A stretch of 64,000 nt of DNA from Verrucosispora sp. NA02020 (GCF_013364215.1 NZ_CP054923.1:3782001-3846000), one strand, 5' to 3'. Shown: positions 17,886 through 26,116, numbered from the stretch's first letter. Notes: generated by a model not told the origin, from the letters alone. Numbers and translations are program-made.

Positions 17886-19018
17886 CGCGGCGGCAGCGGC
17901 GGCGGAACGCTGGCCAGCACCGAGGCGAGCTCGGGAAGCTGCCCGGCGGGCTGCCACTGTGCCATGCCGGCCCGCCAGGCCAGCGTCTCCGGGCCCAGCG
18001 TGCCGGCGGCCACCTGGGCGGCCAGCCCACCGAGGTCGAACGGGCCCTGCCGCTGCCCGTCGACGCCGATGAACCACTGGGTCTGGGTCGGCAGCGGCGG
18101 CGGCTCGGCGCTCGGCGGTGTCGGGGCGTGCGCCGCCGGGGCAGGCTGGGCGGGCGCGGTCTCACCGGCCATCGTGCGGGCCATCTGCTGCCCCATCGCC
18201 ATGCCCATGCCCAGGCCGACGCCGGCACCCGCCTCGCCGCCCGGGTTGCGGGCCGCCTCCTCCAACGCGGTCGCGGCCTGGAACTGCGTGAACCGGTCCA
18301 GGTCGCCGACCGCGCCCATGCTGGTGCGCTTGTCCAGCGCCCGCTCCACCTCCGGCGGCACGGAGATGTTCTCGATGACGAAGGTGGGGATCGCGATGCC
18401 GACATCGGCCAGCTCCGCCGTCAGGACCCCGGCCAGCCGTCGGCCGATGGCGTCCTGGTGCGCGGCCAGGTCCAGCAGCGGTACGCCGGCCGTGGCCAGC
18501 GCCCCGCCGAGCCGTCCCACGATGAGCTGCCGCAGGTACTCCTGCACCTCCTCGGTGCGGAACTGCGGATCGGTGCCGACCAGCTCCCGCAGCAGACGCT
18601 GCGCGTCCACCACCCGGGCCGCGTACGCGCCGAACGCGCGCAGCCGGACCACGCCGAACTCGGCGTCCCGCAGGATCACCGGGTTCTGGGTGCCCCACTT
18701 CATCTCGGTGAACTGCCGCGTGTTGACGAAGTACACCTCGGCCTTGAACGGCGAGTTGAAGCCGTACTTCCAGCCCTTGAGGGTGGAGAGGATGGGCAGG
18801 TTGCGGGTCTCCAGGGTGTAGGTGCCGGGCGGGAAGGCGTCGGCGATCTGCCCCTCGTTGACGAACACCGCCGTCTGCGACTCGCGCACGATCAGCTTGG
18901 CGCCCATCTTGATCTCGTTCTGGAACCGGGGGAAGCGCCAGACGATCGTGTCGCGGCTGTCGTCCAGCCACTCCACGATGTCGACGAACTCGCCCCGGAG
19001 CCGGTCCATGAGTCCCAT
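17882..19018 (-). CDS. SPFH-domain protein with C-terminal GYF_2-like domain (YdjI-like)
   Basis: A 378-residue protein. The SPFH (stomatin/prohibitin/flotillin) core spans about 30-225 and starts with the YdjI-type segment FPRFQNEIKMGAKLIVRESQ. A Gly/Met/Ala-rich part (about 250-275) and a Pro-rich linker follow. The last 60 residues (QWFIGVDGQRQGPFDLGGL...WQPAGQLPEL) match the GYF_2 fold, a proline-rich-ligand or membrane-associated adaptor. There is no transmembrane helix. GGGAGGG precedes the ATG. Coupled to the zinc-ribbon membrane protein, it probably forms a membrane scaffold with it. Confidence 0.8.
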   Translation of the reverse strand: MGLMDRLRGEFVDIVEWLDDSRDTIVWRFPRFQNEIKMGAKLIVRESQTAVFVNEGQIADAFPPGTYTLETRNLPILSTLKGWKYGFNSPFKAEVYFVNTRQFTEMKWGTQNPVILRDAEFGVVRLRAFGAYAARVVDAQRLLRELVGTDPQFRTEEVQEYLRQLIVGRLGGALATAGVPLLDLAAHQDAIGRRLAGVLTAELADVGIAIPTFVIENISVPPEVERALDKRTSMGAVGDLDRFTQFQAATALEEAARNPGGEAGAGVGLGMGMAMGQQMARTMAGETAPAQPAPAAHAPTPPSAEPPPLPTQTQWFIGVDGQRQGPFDLGGLAAQVAAGTLGPETLAWRAGMAQWQPAGQLPELASVLASVPPPLPPR

Positions 19019-19210
19019 CGCGTACCCTCCCTGTCGGCCAGGTGATCATCGGCGTCGCGGGCGACCGTATCAACCGGTGACCAGCAGTTCCGCCGGGGTA
19101 CGTGCGGCGGCCGGATGCCGGACCACCGACCACGGCCGCTCGCCGGTGACCGGATCGGTCCGCAGCCCAGCCCGATCGTGGCTGGTGGGGGCCGGATTCG
19201 GTGGGCAACC

Positions 19211-19825
19211 ATGGATGCCATGAGCAGCGCACTTCTCGTCATCGACGTGCAGGAGTCGTTCCGGCGACAGGAGATCTGGGCGGCCACCTCGAACCCGGGC
19301 ATCGTCGGTCAGGTGAGCCGTCTGGTCGACGCGGCACGCGGCGGGGGCGACCCGGTCGTCTGGGTGCTGCACGCCGAGCCGGGCACCGGTGACGTGTTCG
19401 ACCCGGCCCGAGGTTTCGTCCGGCCAATGGACGGGTTGCGGCCCGCCGCGGACGAGCCGGTCCTGACCAAGTACGCGCACAACGCCTTCACCACCACCCG
19501 ACTGCACCAGCTGCTCACCGTCGCCGGGGTACGCGAGCTGGTGATCTGCGGAATCCGGACCGAGCAGTGCTGCGAGACCACCGCCCGGGTCGCGGCGGAT
19601 CTCGGCTACGCGGTCACGTTCGCCGTCGACGCGACCGCCACCACCCCGATCGCGCACCGGGACGCCCCGGCCGGTCGACCGCTCGCCGAGATCCTCGCCG
19701 ACCCGCGCACGCTCGGCACCGACGAGATCATCGCGCGCACCGAGTACGCGTTGGCCGGGCGGTTCGCCACCATCCGTACCGTCGACGAGCTGACCGGTGC
19801 GGCGGTGGCCGTCGCCACGGGCTGA
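19211..19825 (+). CDS. Isochorismatase-family cysteine hydrolase
   Basis: A 204-residue member of the isochorismatase-like superfamily. The catalytic triad is visible: Asp in LLVIDVQESF, Lys in LTKYAHNAF, and Cys in CGIRTEQCCETTAR. Members hydrolyse nicotinamide, carbamates or isochorismate; the substrate is unknown here. ATG 19211 (MDAMSS) is used because GGTGGG lies 5 nt upstream; ATG 19220 is the alternative. It is followed after 8 nt by a GlxA-type regulator gene and may be controlled by it. The preceding 192 bases (19019-19210) show no recognisable element. Confidence 0.85.
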   Translation: MDAMSSALLVIDVQESFRRQEIWAATSNPGIVGQVSRLVDAARGGGDPVVWVLHAEPGTGDVFDPARGFVRPMDGLRPAADEPVLTKYAHNAFTTTRLHQLLTVAGVRELVICGIRTEQCCETTARVAADLGYAVTFAVDATATTPIAHRDAPAGRPLAEILADPRTLGTDEIIARTEYALAGRFATIRTVDELTGAAVAVATG

Positions 19826-19833
19826 GGCCGTCG

Positions 19834-20754
19834 ATGACCACGGTGGTGTTCCTGCTCGTGCCGCAGGTGCACCTGCTCGACCTGGCCGGTCCGGCGCAGG
19901 TCTTCTCCACGGCGGCGAACCAGGGGTACCCGTACCACCTGCGGTACGTCGCCGAGCAGGACGAGGTGGTGACCGCACAGGGGCTGCCGGTGCGCGCCCG
20001 CGTCGACTGGCCCGCGTTGGGCCCGGCCGACCTGGTCGTCGTCCCCGGTTGGCGGTCACCGGCCTCGCCCGGCACCGGACGACTGGACACCACGACCCTG
20101 GGCCGGCTGGTCGCACACCACGCCGCCGGAGGAACCGTGGTGAGCGTCTGCGCGGGCGCCGACGCCCTAGGTCGCGCGGGGCTGCTGGACGGGCGGCGGT
20201 GCACCACCCACCACGAGGTGCAGGACGAGGTGGCCCGTCGGTATCCGGCGGCGACGGTGCTGCGGGACCGGCTGTACGTGGTCGACGACCGGGTGGCCAC
20301 CTCCGCCGGTATCGCCAGTGGCATCGACCTGGCGCTGCACCTGGTGGCGACGCGCCACGGACCGGCCCCGGCCGCGCGGGTCGCCCGCGAGATGGTGGTG
20401 TACGCGCGGCGTAACGGACACGAACGGCAGGACAGCGTCATGCTGCGGCACCGCGCCCACCTCAGCGACGTGGTGCACCGGGCCCAGGACCTGCTCGACG
20501 AGCGGTTCACCGAGCCGCTGCCGCTGGGCGAGCTGGCCCAGTCGGCAGGGGTCAGCGAACGCACCCTGACCCGCCTGTTCGGTGCCGCGACCGGGCTCAC
20601 CCCGCTGCGGTACCAGCAGTTGCTGCGCGTCGAGCGCGCCGAACACCTCATCGGGCACGGCGTCACCGCGGAGGCCGCCGCCCGAGCGGTCGGTTTCGCC
20701 GATGCCCGGATGCTGCGCCGACTGCGGGCCCGGACGGCACCCGCCGTCGGCTAG
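19834..20754 (+). CDS. GlxA-type transcriptional regulator (DJ-1/PfpI plus AraC HTH)
   Basis: A 306-residue regulator. The N-terminal DJ-1/PfpI-like domain (about 1-170) has the elbow VVSVCAGADALGRAGLLDGRRCTTHH; the C-terminal AraC region (about 205-300) has LGELAQSAGVSERTLTRLFGAATGLTPLRY. The second HTH ends unusually (VGFADARMLRRLRART instead of a GFxxxxxFxRxFK-like segment) and the protein stops about ten residues later, so its C-terminus is shorter than normal. It lies 8 nt after the isochorismatase gene. Its TAG stop shares a CTAG tetramer with the stop of the convergent gene. Confidence 0.85.
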   Translation: MTTVVFLLVPQVHLLDLAGPAQVFSTAANQGYPYHLRYVAEQDEVVTAQGLPVRARVDWPALGPADLVVVPGWRSPASPGTGRLDTTTLGRLVAHHAAGGTVVSVCAGADALGRAGLLDGRRCTTHHEVQDEVARRYPAATVLRDRLYVVDDRVATSAGIASGIDLALHLVATRHGPAPAARVAREMVVYARRNGHERQDSVMLRHRAHLSDVVHRAQDLLDERFTEPLPLGELAQSAGVSERTLTRLFGAATGLTPLRYQQLLRVERAEHLIGHGVTAEAAARAVGFADARMLRRLRARTAPAVG

Positions 20755-21839
20755 CTGCTCACCGGTGGGCGCCGCTTGACCAGGTGGACGACGCCCTGTG
20801 CGGCGTCGACCTCGGTCACCGTGTAGCCGGCCCGTTCGTACACCCCGATGTTGCGGGTGCTGCGGTGGCCGGTGCACAACGCGTGGTGCGTGGTGGTCTC
20901 CGGGGCCTGCGACTCGGCGTGCGCGAGCAGCCAGGAGCCGATCCCGCCGCCCGCCTGGTCGGGGGCGACCATCAGGCGGCCGACCAGCCACGCGTCCCCG
21001 TCCGCGCGGGCCCGCACCGACCCGACCAGGCGACCGTCGCGGCGCAGGCACCAGATCCGCCAGGTCGACGTGGAGGCGCGCAGATCCGCGAAGGACTCCT
21101 GTAACGGCGGCAGGTCGAGGGTGTCGTTGACGATCGCCTCCTGCACCCAGCAGCAGCGCTGGAGCACGAACAGCTCGGCCAGGTCCTCGTCCCGGACCTC
21201 GGACAGGGTCAGCCCCTCGACCGGCCCGGCGGTGAGCTCCGGGAGCGCGGGTGCCCGCAGCGGACGCAGGGCCCGGGCGACCCGGTCGAGTTCGCGCAGC
21301 ACGCTACGCGCGCCGTCGGCCAGCGCGGGGGAGTCGAGCACCCGGCCGTCGCGGGTGTGTTCGGCGAGGCGCAGCGCGACGGTGGCGCCGATCGGCACCA
21401 TCCGCAGCGTGGTGACGACCTGCTTGGCCATCTGCACCGCGCGGGTGCCGGCCGAGGTGTTGCCGTAGCTGACGAAGGCCACCGGCTTCCACGCCCACTC
21501 CTGATAGAGGAAGTCGAAGGCGTTCTTGAGCACCGCCGGCATGCCGAAGTTGTACTCCGGGGTGACCACCACGAACGCGTCGGCGTCGGCGACCCGGCGG
21601 CTCCACTCGCGGGTGTGGTCGTGCGCGTACTCGCCGCGTGACGGGTGCTCGGGCTCGTCGAACATCGGCAGCCCGACGTCGGCCAGGTCCGCGACCTCCA
21701 CCCGGGTCCGGTGCCGGGCGGCGTCCGGCGCGGTGGCCCGGACGAACCAGTCGGTGATGGCCGGGCCGAGTCGGCCGGGTCGGGTGCTCGCGACGATGAC
21801 GAGGACGCGCAGGGGTGCGGACGGAACGGTCGATGACAT
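20751..21839 (-). CDS. Fusion of NADPH-dependent FMN reductase and GNAT acetyltransferase
   Basis: A 362-residue two-domain protein. Residues 10-195 are a flavodoxin-like NADPH-dependent FMN/azo reductase: VIVASTRPGRLGPAI is the FMN phosphate loop, and TPEYNFGMPAVLKNAFDFLY is the family signature. Residues 210-360 are a GNAT N-acetyltransferase, with acetyl-CoA loop APDQAGGGIGSWLL. Both halves look intact and there is no frameshift between them. The ATG has TACGTT 7 nt upstream (21847-21852), a leaderless pattern. It is divergent from a marR gene, with two operator-like repeats between, so MarR probably controls it. Confidence 0.88.
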   Translation of the reverse strand: MSSTVPSAPLRVLVIVASTRPGRLGPAITDWFVRATAPDAARHRTRVEVADLADVGLPMFDEPEHPSRGEYAHDHTREWSRRVADADAFVVVTPEYNFGMPAVLKNAFDFLYQEWAWKPVAFVSYGNTSAGTRAVQMAKQVVTTLRMVPIGATVALRLAEHTRDGRVLDSPALADGARSVLRELDRVARALRPLRAPALPELTAGPVEGLTLSEVRDEDLAELFVLQRCCWVQEAIVNDTLDLPPLQESFADLRASTSTWRIWCLRRDGRLVGSVRARADGDAWLVGRLMVAPDQAGGGIGSWLLAHAESQAPETTTHHALCTGHRSTRNIGVYERAGYTVTEVDAAQGVVHLVKRRPPVSS

Positions 21840-21847
21840 GTCAACGA
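21831..21847. promoter_or_regulatory. Operator-like repeat O1 overlapping the reductase start codon
   Basis: A 17-bp sequence (CGATGACATGTCAACGA) with palindromic core TGACATGTCA. It is repeated identically 32 bp away at 21863. This copy covers the ATG of the leftward FMN reductase-GNAT gene and abuts its TACGTT -10 box, so occupancy should block that transcript. Confidence 0.65.
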
Positions 21848-21862
21848 ACGTAGCCGGAGTTT

Positions 21863-21879
21863 CGATGACATGTCAACGA
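21863..21879. promoter_or_regulatory. Operator-like repeat O2 upstream of marR
   Basis: Second identical 17-bp copy, 32 bp (three helical turns) from the first. It ends 5 nt before the TACGGT box (21884-21889) of the leaderless marR promoter and covers the -35 region of the opposite promoter. It is the likely binding site of the MarR protein encoded at 21896. Confidence 0.65.
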
Positions 21880-21895
21880 CGGGTACGGTGGTGAC

Positions 21896-22345
21896 ATGGC
21901 GACACCGTGGCTCAGTGCCGACGAGGAGCGGGCATGGCGGGCGTTCCGGCGTCTGCTCGTCGCGCTGCCCGCCCGCCTGGACCGGGACCTGGTCCGCGAC
22001 TCGGGCCTCTCCCCGGCCGACTACGAGGTGCTCAGCACGCTGTCGGAGAAGACGGACCGCCGCTGGGCGCTCAAGGACCTCGCCGCCAAGATGGAGTGGT
22101 CGCGCAGCCGGCTCTCCCACCACGCCACCCGGATGCAGGCCCGGGGGCTCGTCGCCCGGGAACCCGACCCGCAGGACGCCCGGGGCTGCCTGCTGCGCCT
22201 GACCGACGACGGCTTCGGCGTGCTGGAACGCGCCGCGCCGCCGCACGTGGAATCGGTGCGAACCCGCTTCCTCGACCACCTCGACGCCGACGAGCTGGCG
22301 TTGCTGCGCGACCTCTCCACCCGTATCGCCGACCTGCCGGACTGA
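21896..22345 (+). CDS. MarR-family transcriptional regulator
   Basis: A 149-residue MarR-type winged-helix dimer. The recognition region (about 55-100) reads RRWALKDLAAKMEWSRSRLSHHATRMQARGLVAREPDPQDARGCLLRLTDDG, with the family's DxR wing. TACGGT lies exactly 6 nt before the ATG and there is no Shine-Dalgarno sequence, so the transcript is probably leaderless. Two palindromic repeats in the 56-bp divergent spacer make autorepression and control of the FMN reductase-GNAT gene likely. The inducing ligand is unknown; flavin reductases under MarR control often answer quinones or phenolics. Confidence 0.9.
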   Translation: MATPWLSADEERAWRAFRRLLVALPARLDRDLVRDSGLSPADYEVLSTLSEKTDRRWALKDLAAKMEWSRSRLSHHATRMQARGLVAREPDPQDARGCLLRLTDDGFGVLERAAPPHVESVRTRFLDHLDADELALLRDLSTRIADLPD

Positions 22346-22472
22346 ACACCACCCGACCGGCGTCGGCGGGTACCGCGCCGTACTTTCGGCCGTACGGTCT
22401 CCTGCCGGGGACCGGTGCGGTGGCGGCCCGTGTGCCGATGAGTCGCCCCGCCGCGAGCGACACCATGGCGAC

Positions 22473-23471
22473 ATGAAGGCGATCGTTGCGCACCGATACG
22501 GCTCACCCGACGTGTTGCGGCTCCAGGAGGTCGACCGGCCGGTCCCGGCCGCCGACGAACTGCTGGTGCGGGTGCACGCGGCCGCGCTGAACGCGCGGGA
22601 CTGGCACGTCCTGCGGGGCGACCCCTACCTCGCCCGGCTGGCCGCGCCGCAGATGATGGGGCTGCGCGGGCCCCGGCGCGTCATCCGGGGCACCGACTTC
22701 GCGGGCACCGTCGAGGCGGTCGGCGCCGACGTCGACCGGTTCCGCCCCGGCGACGAGGTGTACGGCGACACCGGCGACCTGCACGGCGCGTTCGCCGAGT
22801 ACCTCTGCGTACCCGCCGCGCGGGTCGAGTCGACACCGGCGACGCTCACCGTCGCGCAGGCCGCCGCACTGCCGCTGGCCGGCAACACGGCCCTGCTCGG
22901 CGTCCGCGACGTGGGGCGGCTGCGCGACGGGCAGCACCTGCTGGTCAACGGCGCCTCCGGCGGTGTGGGGACGTTCGCCGTCCAGATCGGCAAGGCGCTC
23001 GGGGCCACCGTGACGGCGGTGTGTCGGACCCGCAACGTCGACCTGGTCCGGTCGCTCGGCGCGGACCACGTGGTCGACTACACCACCCACGACTTCGCCC
23101 GCCTCGGCCGCCGCTACGACGTCCTGCTGGACCTGGTCGGCAACCGATCCCTGGCCGACCTGCGACGCGCACTGGTTCCCGGCGGCACGCTGGTGCTCTC
23201 CGGCGGCGGGACCTTCCGGGGCCGACCCGCCCTCGTCGGGCCGATGGCGCTGCTCCTGCGGGCGCAGGTGGCGGCGCGCGTCACCGGTGAGCGGTGGGAA
23301 CTGCTCGCGACGCCACCGAGCCGGGAACTGCTGGCCGGCGTGCGCGACCTGGTCGAGGCCGGTCTGGTCGCCCCGGTCGTCGACCGCACCTATCCGCTCG
23401 CCGAGGTGCCGGCGGCGATGCGGTACCTGGAGAGCGAGCACGCTCGCGCCAAGGTCGTCATCACCGTCTGA
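22473..23471 (+). CDS. Zinc-independent MDR oxidoreductase (quinone reductase-like)
   Basis: A 332-residue medium-chain dehydrogenase/reductase of the zeta-crystallin/QOR type. It lacks the zinc ligands of alcohol dehydrogenases. NALNARDWHVLRGDP and the NADPH loop LLVNGASGGVGTFAVQIGKALGA are typical of the NAD(P)-dependent enone/quinone reductase group. Substrate unknown. It starts 127 nt after marR on the same strand and could belong to the same response. The gap contains two GCCGTAC direct repeats (near 22376-22396) but no clear ribosome binding site. Confidence 0.85.
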   Translation: MKAIVAHRYGSPDVLRLQEVDRPVPAADELLVRVHAAALNARDWHVLRGDPYLARLAAPQMMGLRGPRRVIRGTDFAGTVEAVGADVDRFRPGDEVYGDTGDLHGAFAEYLCVPAARVESTPATLTVAQAAALPLAGNTALLGVRDVGRLRDGQHLLVNGASGGVGTFAVQIGKALGATVTAVCRTRNVDLVRSLGADHVVDYTTHDFARLGRRYDVLLDLVGNRSLADLRRALVPGGTLVLSGGGTFRGRPALVGPMALLLRAQVAARVTGERWELLATPPSRELLAGVRDLVEAGLVAPVVDRTYPLAEVPAAMRYLESEHARAKVVITV

Positions 23472-23497
23472 GCCGGGATCGGCGGTGCGGTGGGCGC

Positions 23498-24571
23498 TCA
23501 GGCGTGGTGGATCGGGCTGTCCAGCTCGGTCAGCGGACGACCCGAGCCGCCCCAGGACCCGGCGACGATCTCGGCGGCGATGGCCACCGCCGTCTCCTCC
23601 GGGGTACGCGCACCGAGGTCGAGCCCGATCGGGGAGCGCAGCCGGGTCAGGGTCTCCTCGTCCACCCCCGCCTCGCGCAACCGGCGCATCCGGTCGTCGT
23701 GCGTACGGCGGCTGCCCATCGCGCCGATGTAGCGCGCGGGCGTGCGCAGGGCGACCTGGAGCAGGGGGACGTCGAACTTCGGGTCGTGGGTCAGCACGCA
23801 GAGCACGGTGCGCTCGTCGACGACGGTCGCGGCGAGGTACTCGTGCGGCCAGCGCACCACGAGGTCGTCGACGTCGGGGAAGCGCTTCCGGGTGGCGAAC
23901 ACCGCGCGGGCGTCGCAGAGCGTGACGTGGTAGCCGAGGAAGCGGCCGATCCGCGCGACGGCGGCGGCGTAGTCGATCGCGCCGAAGACGATCATCCGGG
24001 GCGGCGGCACGTACGACTGGACGAAGACCGACACCTCGTCGCGGCGCTGCTCGCCGTGCGTACCGAGATGGACGGTGCCGGTGCTGCCCTGCGCCAGCAT
24101 CCCGGCGGCCTGCTGCGCCACCGCGCGGTCCAGGTCGGGATCGCCGAGGCTGCCGGCGACCCGGTCGGGCCAGACCACGAGCTGGGCGTCCCCGGTCGAC
24201 GCGGTGGCCACCGGCCGGCCGACGGTGATCGCGTCGAGCACCGCGTCGGTCTCGGTCAGCGTCACCTCCGGCTGCACCAGGACCTCGATGGTGCCGCCGC
24301 AGGTCAGGCCCACGCCGAACGCGTCGTCGTCGCTGACGCCGTAGATCTCGGTCCGCGCCTTGCCGGTCTCGATGGCCTCCCGGCACAGCTCGAAGACCGC
24401 GCCCTCGACGCAGCCGCCGGAGACGCTGCCCAGCACCTCACCCTCGGCGTTGACCGCCATGGTGGCGCCCGGCTGCCGGGGCGCCGAGCGCCAGGTGCGG
24501 ACGACGGTCGCCACGGCGAACGCGACGCCGGCCGCACGCCAGTCGGTCAGTCCGTCCGCGATGTCCCGCAT
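23498..24571 (-). CDS. XdhC/CoxI-family molybdenum-enzyme maturation protein
   Basis: A 357-residue XdhC-family protein. The N-terminal XdhC_CoxI domain carries the conserved SAPRQPGATMAV and GSVSGGCVEGAVF segments; the C-terminal Rossmann-like XdhC_C domain (about 195-340) contains MIVFGAIDYAAAVARIGRFLGYHVTLCD and GARTPEETAVAI. XdhC proteins bind molybdenum cofactor and help its sulfuration and insertion into xanthine-dehydrogenase-family enzymes. ATG 24571 is used; an in-frame TTG at 24607 is less likely. It is divergent from the CO dehydrogenase operon and shares its 22-bp palindrome, so it is probably the main chaperone for that enzyme. Confidence 0.88.
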   Translation of the reverse strand: MRDIADGLTDWRAAGVAFAVATVVRTWRSAPRQPGATMAVNAEGEVLGSVSGGCVEGAVFELCREAIETGKARTEIYGVSDDDAFGVGLTCGGTIEVLVQPEVTLTETDAVLDAITVGRPVATASTGDAQLVVWPDRVAGSLGDPDLDRAVAQQAAGMLAQGSTGTVHLGTHGEQRRDEVSVFVQSYVPPPRMIVFGAIDYAAAVARIGRFLGYHVTLCDARAVFATRKRFPDVDDLVVRWPHEYLAATVVDERTVLCVLTHDPKFDVPLLQVALRTPARYIGAMGSRRTHDDRMRRLREAGVDEETLTRLRSPIGLDLGARTPEETAVAIAAEIVAGSWGGSGRPLTELDSPIHHA

Positions 24572-24610
24572 GGTTGCACCATCCGTGGCCGCCGGTGTGA
24601 TCGTCAACCC

Positions 24611-24632
24611 GACCTAAGCAATTGCTTAGGTC
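24611..24632. promoter_or_regulatory. Perfect 22-bp palindrome, operator of the cox divergon
   Basis: Left half GACCTAAGCAA, right half TTGCTTAGGTC, with no mismatch and no spacer. It lies between the leftward xdhC gene and coxM. A possible -35 box TTGACT follows at 24637-24642, with only a poor -10 around 24660-24667. This position fits a regulator controlling both directions. The LysR protein at 32942-33898 is the nearest candidate; MarR- or TetR-type proteins elsewhere are also possible. Confidence 0.65.
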
Positions 24633-24692
24633 GACGTTGACTTTGGAAACGGGCCCGACCAGATTCTGGCGGGACCGCGGAGGAGCGACATC

Positions 24693-25565
24693 ATGCAGGT
24701 TCCGGCACCGTTCGAGTACGAGCGCGCCACCAGTGTGGACCAGGCCATAGGTTTGTTGGAACGGCTGGGCGGAACGGCCCGGCTGATCGCCGGTGGGCAC
24801 AGCCTGCTGCCGATGATGAAGTTGCGCCTGGCCAATTTCGACTATCTGATCGACATCAACGATCTGCACCCGGAACTCGGTTACATCCGACCCGGCCGGC
24901 ACGAGTTGAGGATCGGCGCACTGACCCGGCACCGTGAATTGCTGGAGTCCGCCGAACTGGCCGCCGCATTCCCGATCTTCGCCGACGCGGAGCGGGTGAT
25001 CGCCGACCCGATCGTGCGCAACCGGGGCACCCTGGGCGGGTCGCTCTGCCAGGCGGACCCGTCGGAGGACCTGTCGGCGGTCTGCACGACGCTGGACGCG
25101 AGCTGCGTGATCCGGGGGCCCGGCGGCGTCGAGCGGATCGTGTCGATGGAGGAGTTCCACGTCGGACCGTACGAGACGGCGGTCGGCGAGGCCGAGATGC
25201 TGATCGAGGTCCGGCTGCCGGTACGCCCCGGCGGCGGCAGCGCGTACGAGAAGGTCGAGCGCCGGGCCGGCGACTGGGCCGTGGTCTCGGCCGGCGCGGC
25301 GATCTGGCTGGACGGCGGCGTGATCTCCGACGCCCGGGTGGGGCTGGCCGCGGTCGGCCCGAACACCACCGGCATCCCGGAGGTCTCGGCCGCGCTGCGC
25401 GGGCAGGAGCCCACCGAGAGCGTGTTCGCGCGGGCCGGCGAGATCGCGGCGAGCCAGTGCGAACCGGTCACCGACCAACGCGGCAGTGCCGACTACAAGC
25501 GGCATCTGGCCGCCGAGCTGACCAAGCGGGCCCTGCGCCGGGCCGCCGAGCGGGCGAGGAGCTGA
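24693..25565 (+). CDS. coxM: Aerobic CO dehydrogenase, medium (FAD) subunit
   Basis: A 290-residue FAD-binding subunit of the xanthine dehydrogenase superfamily. The FAD pyrophosphate loop AGGHSLLPMMKLRL (about 32-45) and the second FAD motif RNRGTLGGSLCQADPSEDLSA (about 110-128) are both intact. It receives electrons from the Fe-S subunit and passes them towards the respiratory chain. GGAGGAG lies 7 nt before the ATG. It is the first gene of coxMSL, with coxS 2 nt downstream. Confidence 0.93.
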   Translation: MQVPAPFEYERATSVDQAIGLLERLGGTARLIAGGHSLLPMMKLRLANFDYLIDINDLHPELGYIRPGRHELRIGALTRHRELLESAELAAAFPIFADAERVIADPIVRNRGTLGGSLCQADPSEDLSAVCTTLDASCVIRGPGGVERIVSMEEFHVGPYETAVGEAEMLIEVRLPVRPGGGSAYEKVERRAGDWAVVSAGAAIWLDGGVISDARVGLAAVGPNTTGIPEVSAALRGQEPTESVFARAGEIAASQCEPVTDQRGSADYKRHLAAELTKRALRRAAERARS

Positions 25566-25567
25566 GC

Positions 25568-26116
25568 ATGCAGGTCACCATGACCGTCAACGACGTCGAG
25601 GTCACCCGGGAGATCGAGGGTCGGCTGCTGCTCGTGCACTTCCTGCGGGACGTGCTGGGCCTGACCGGCACGCACTGGGGATGCGACACCAGCAACTGCG
25701 GCACCTGCGTGGTCTGGCTGGACGGCGAGCCGGTGAAGTCGTGCACGGTGCTCGCCGCGATGGCCGGCGGCCACGAGGTGCGTACCGTCGAGGGCCTTGC
25801 CTCCGGCGCCGAGCTGGACCCGGTGCAGCAGGGCTTCATGCAGTGCCACGGCCTCCAGTGCGGTTTCTGCACGCCGGGCATGATGATGACCGCGCGGGCG
25901 CTGCTGAACCGCAACCCCGACCCGAGCGAGCCGGAGATCCGCGAGGCGATCTCGGGCCAGATCTGCCGCTGCACCGGGTACTCCACCATCGTCCGATCCG
26001 TGCGCTGGGCCGCCGTGCACGAGCAGGCCGCCGCCGCCAAGGTCGTCGAGTCCACCGAATCACCCGCCGCCGGCGAGATCTCCGACGCCGGCCAGCCTGC
26101 CGGGAGCCCCGCATGA
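25568..26116 (+). CDS. coxS: Aerobic CO dehydrogenase, small (2Fe-2S) subunit
   Basis: A 182-residue iron-sulfur subunit. The plant-ferredoxin-type cluster is bound by CDTSNCGTC and a later Cys (EPVKSC); the second, proximal cluster is bound by QCGFC and ICRCTGY. The C-terminal 25 residues are an Ala/Ser-rich tail beyond the usual family length. It carries electrons from the Mo-Cu site in CoxL to FAD in CoxM. Its TGA overlaps the ATG of coxL. Confidence 0.94.
   Translation: MQVTMTVNDVEVTREIEGRLLLVHFLRDVLGLTGTHWGCDTSNCGTCVVWLDGEPVKSCTVLAAMAGGHEVRTVEGLASGAELDPVQQGFMQCHGLQCGFCTPGMMMTARALLNRNPDPSEPEIREAISGQICRCTGYSTIVRSVRWAAVHEQAAAAKVVESTESPAAGEISDAGQPAGSPA

Noticed and set aside
22503..24386. 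Open frame of 627 codons on the - strand
   Set aside because: It crosses the quinone-oxidoreductase gene on the opposite strand and the XdhC gene in another frame; no domain is visible.
24572..24607. TTG-started N-terminal extension of the XdhC protein
   Set aside because: It would use a rare TTG start, has no ribosome binding site, and would bring the start within 4 nt of the palindrome; ATG 24571 matches the usual family N-terminus better.
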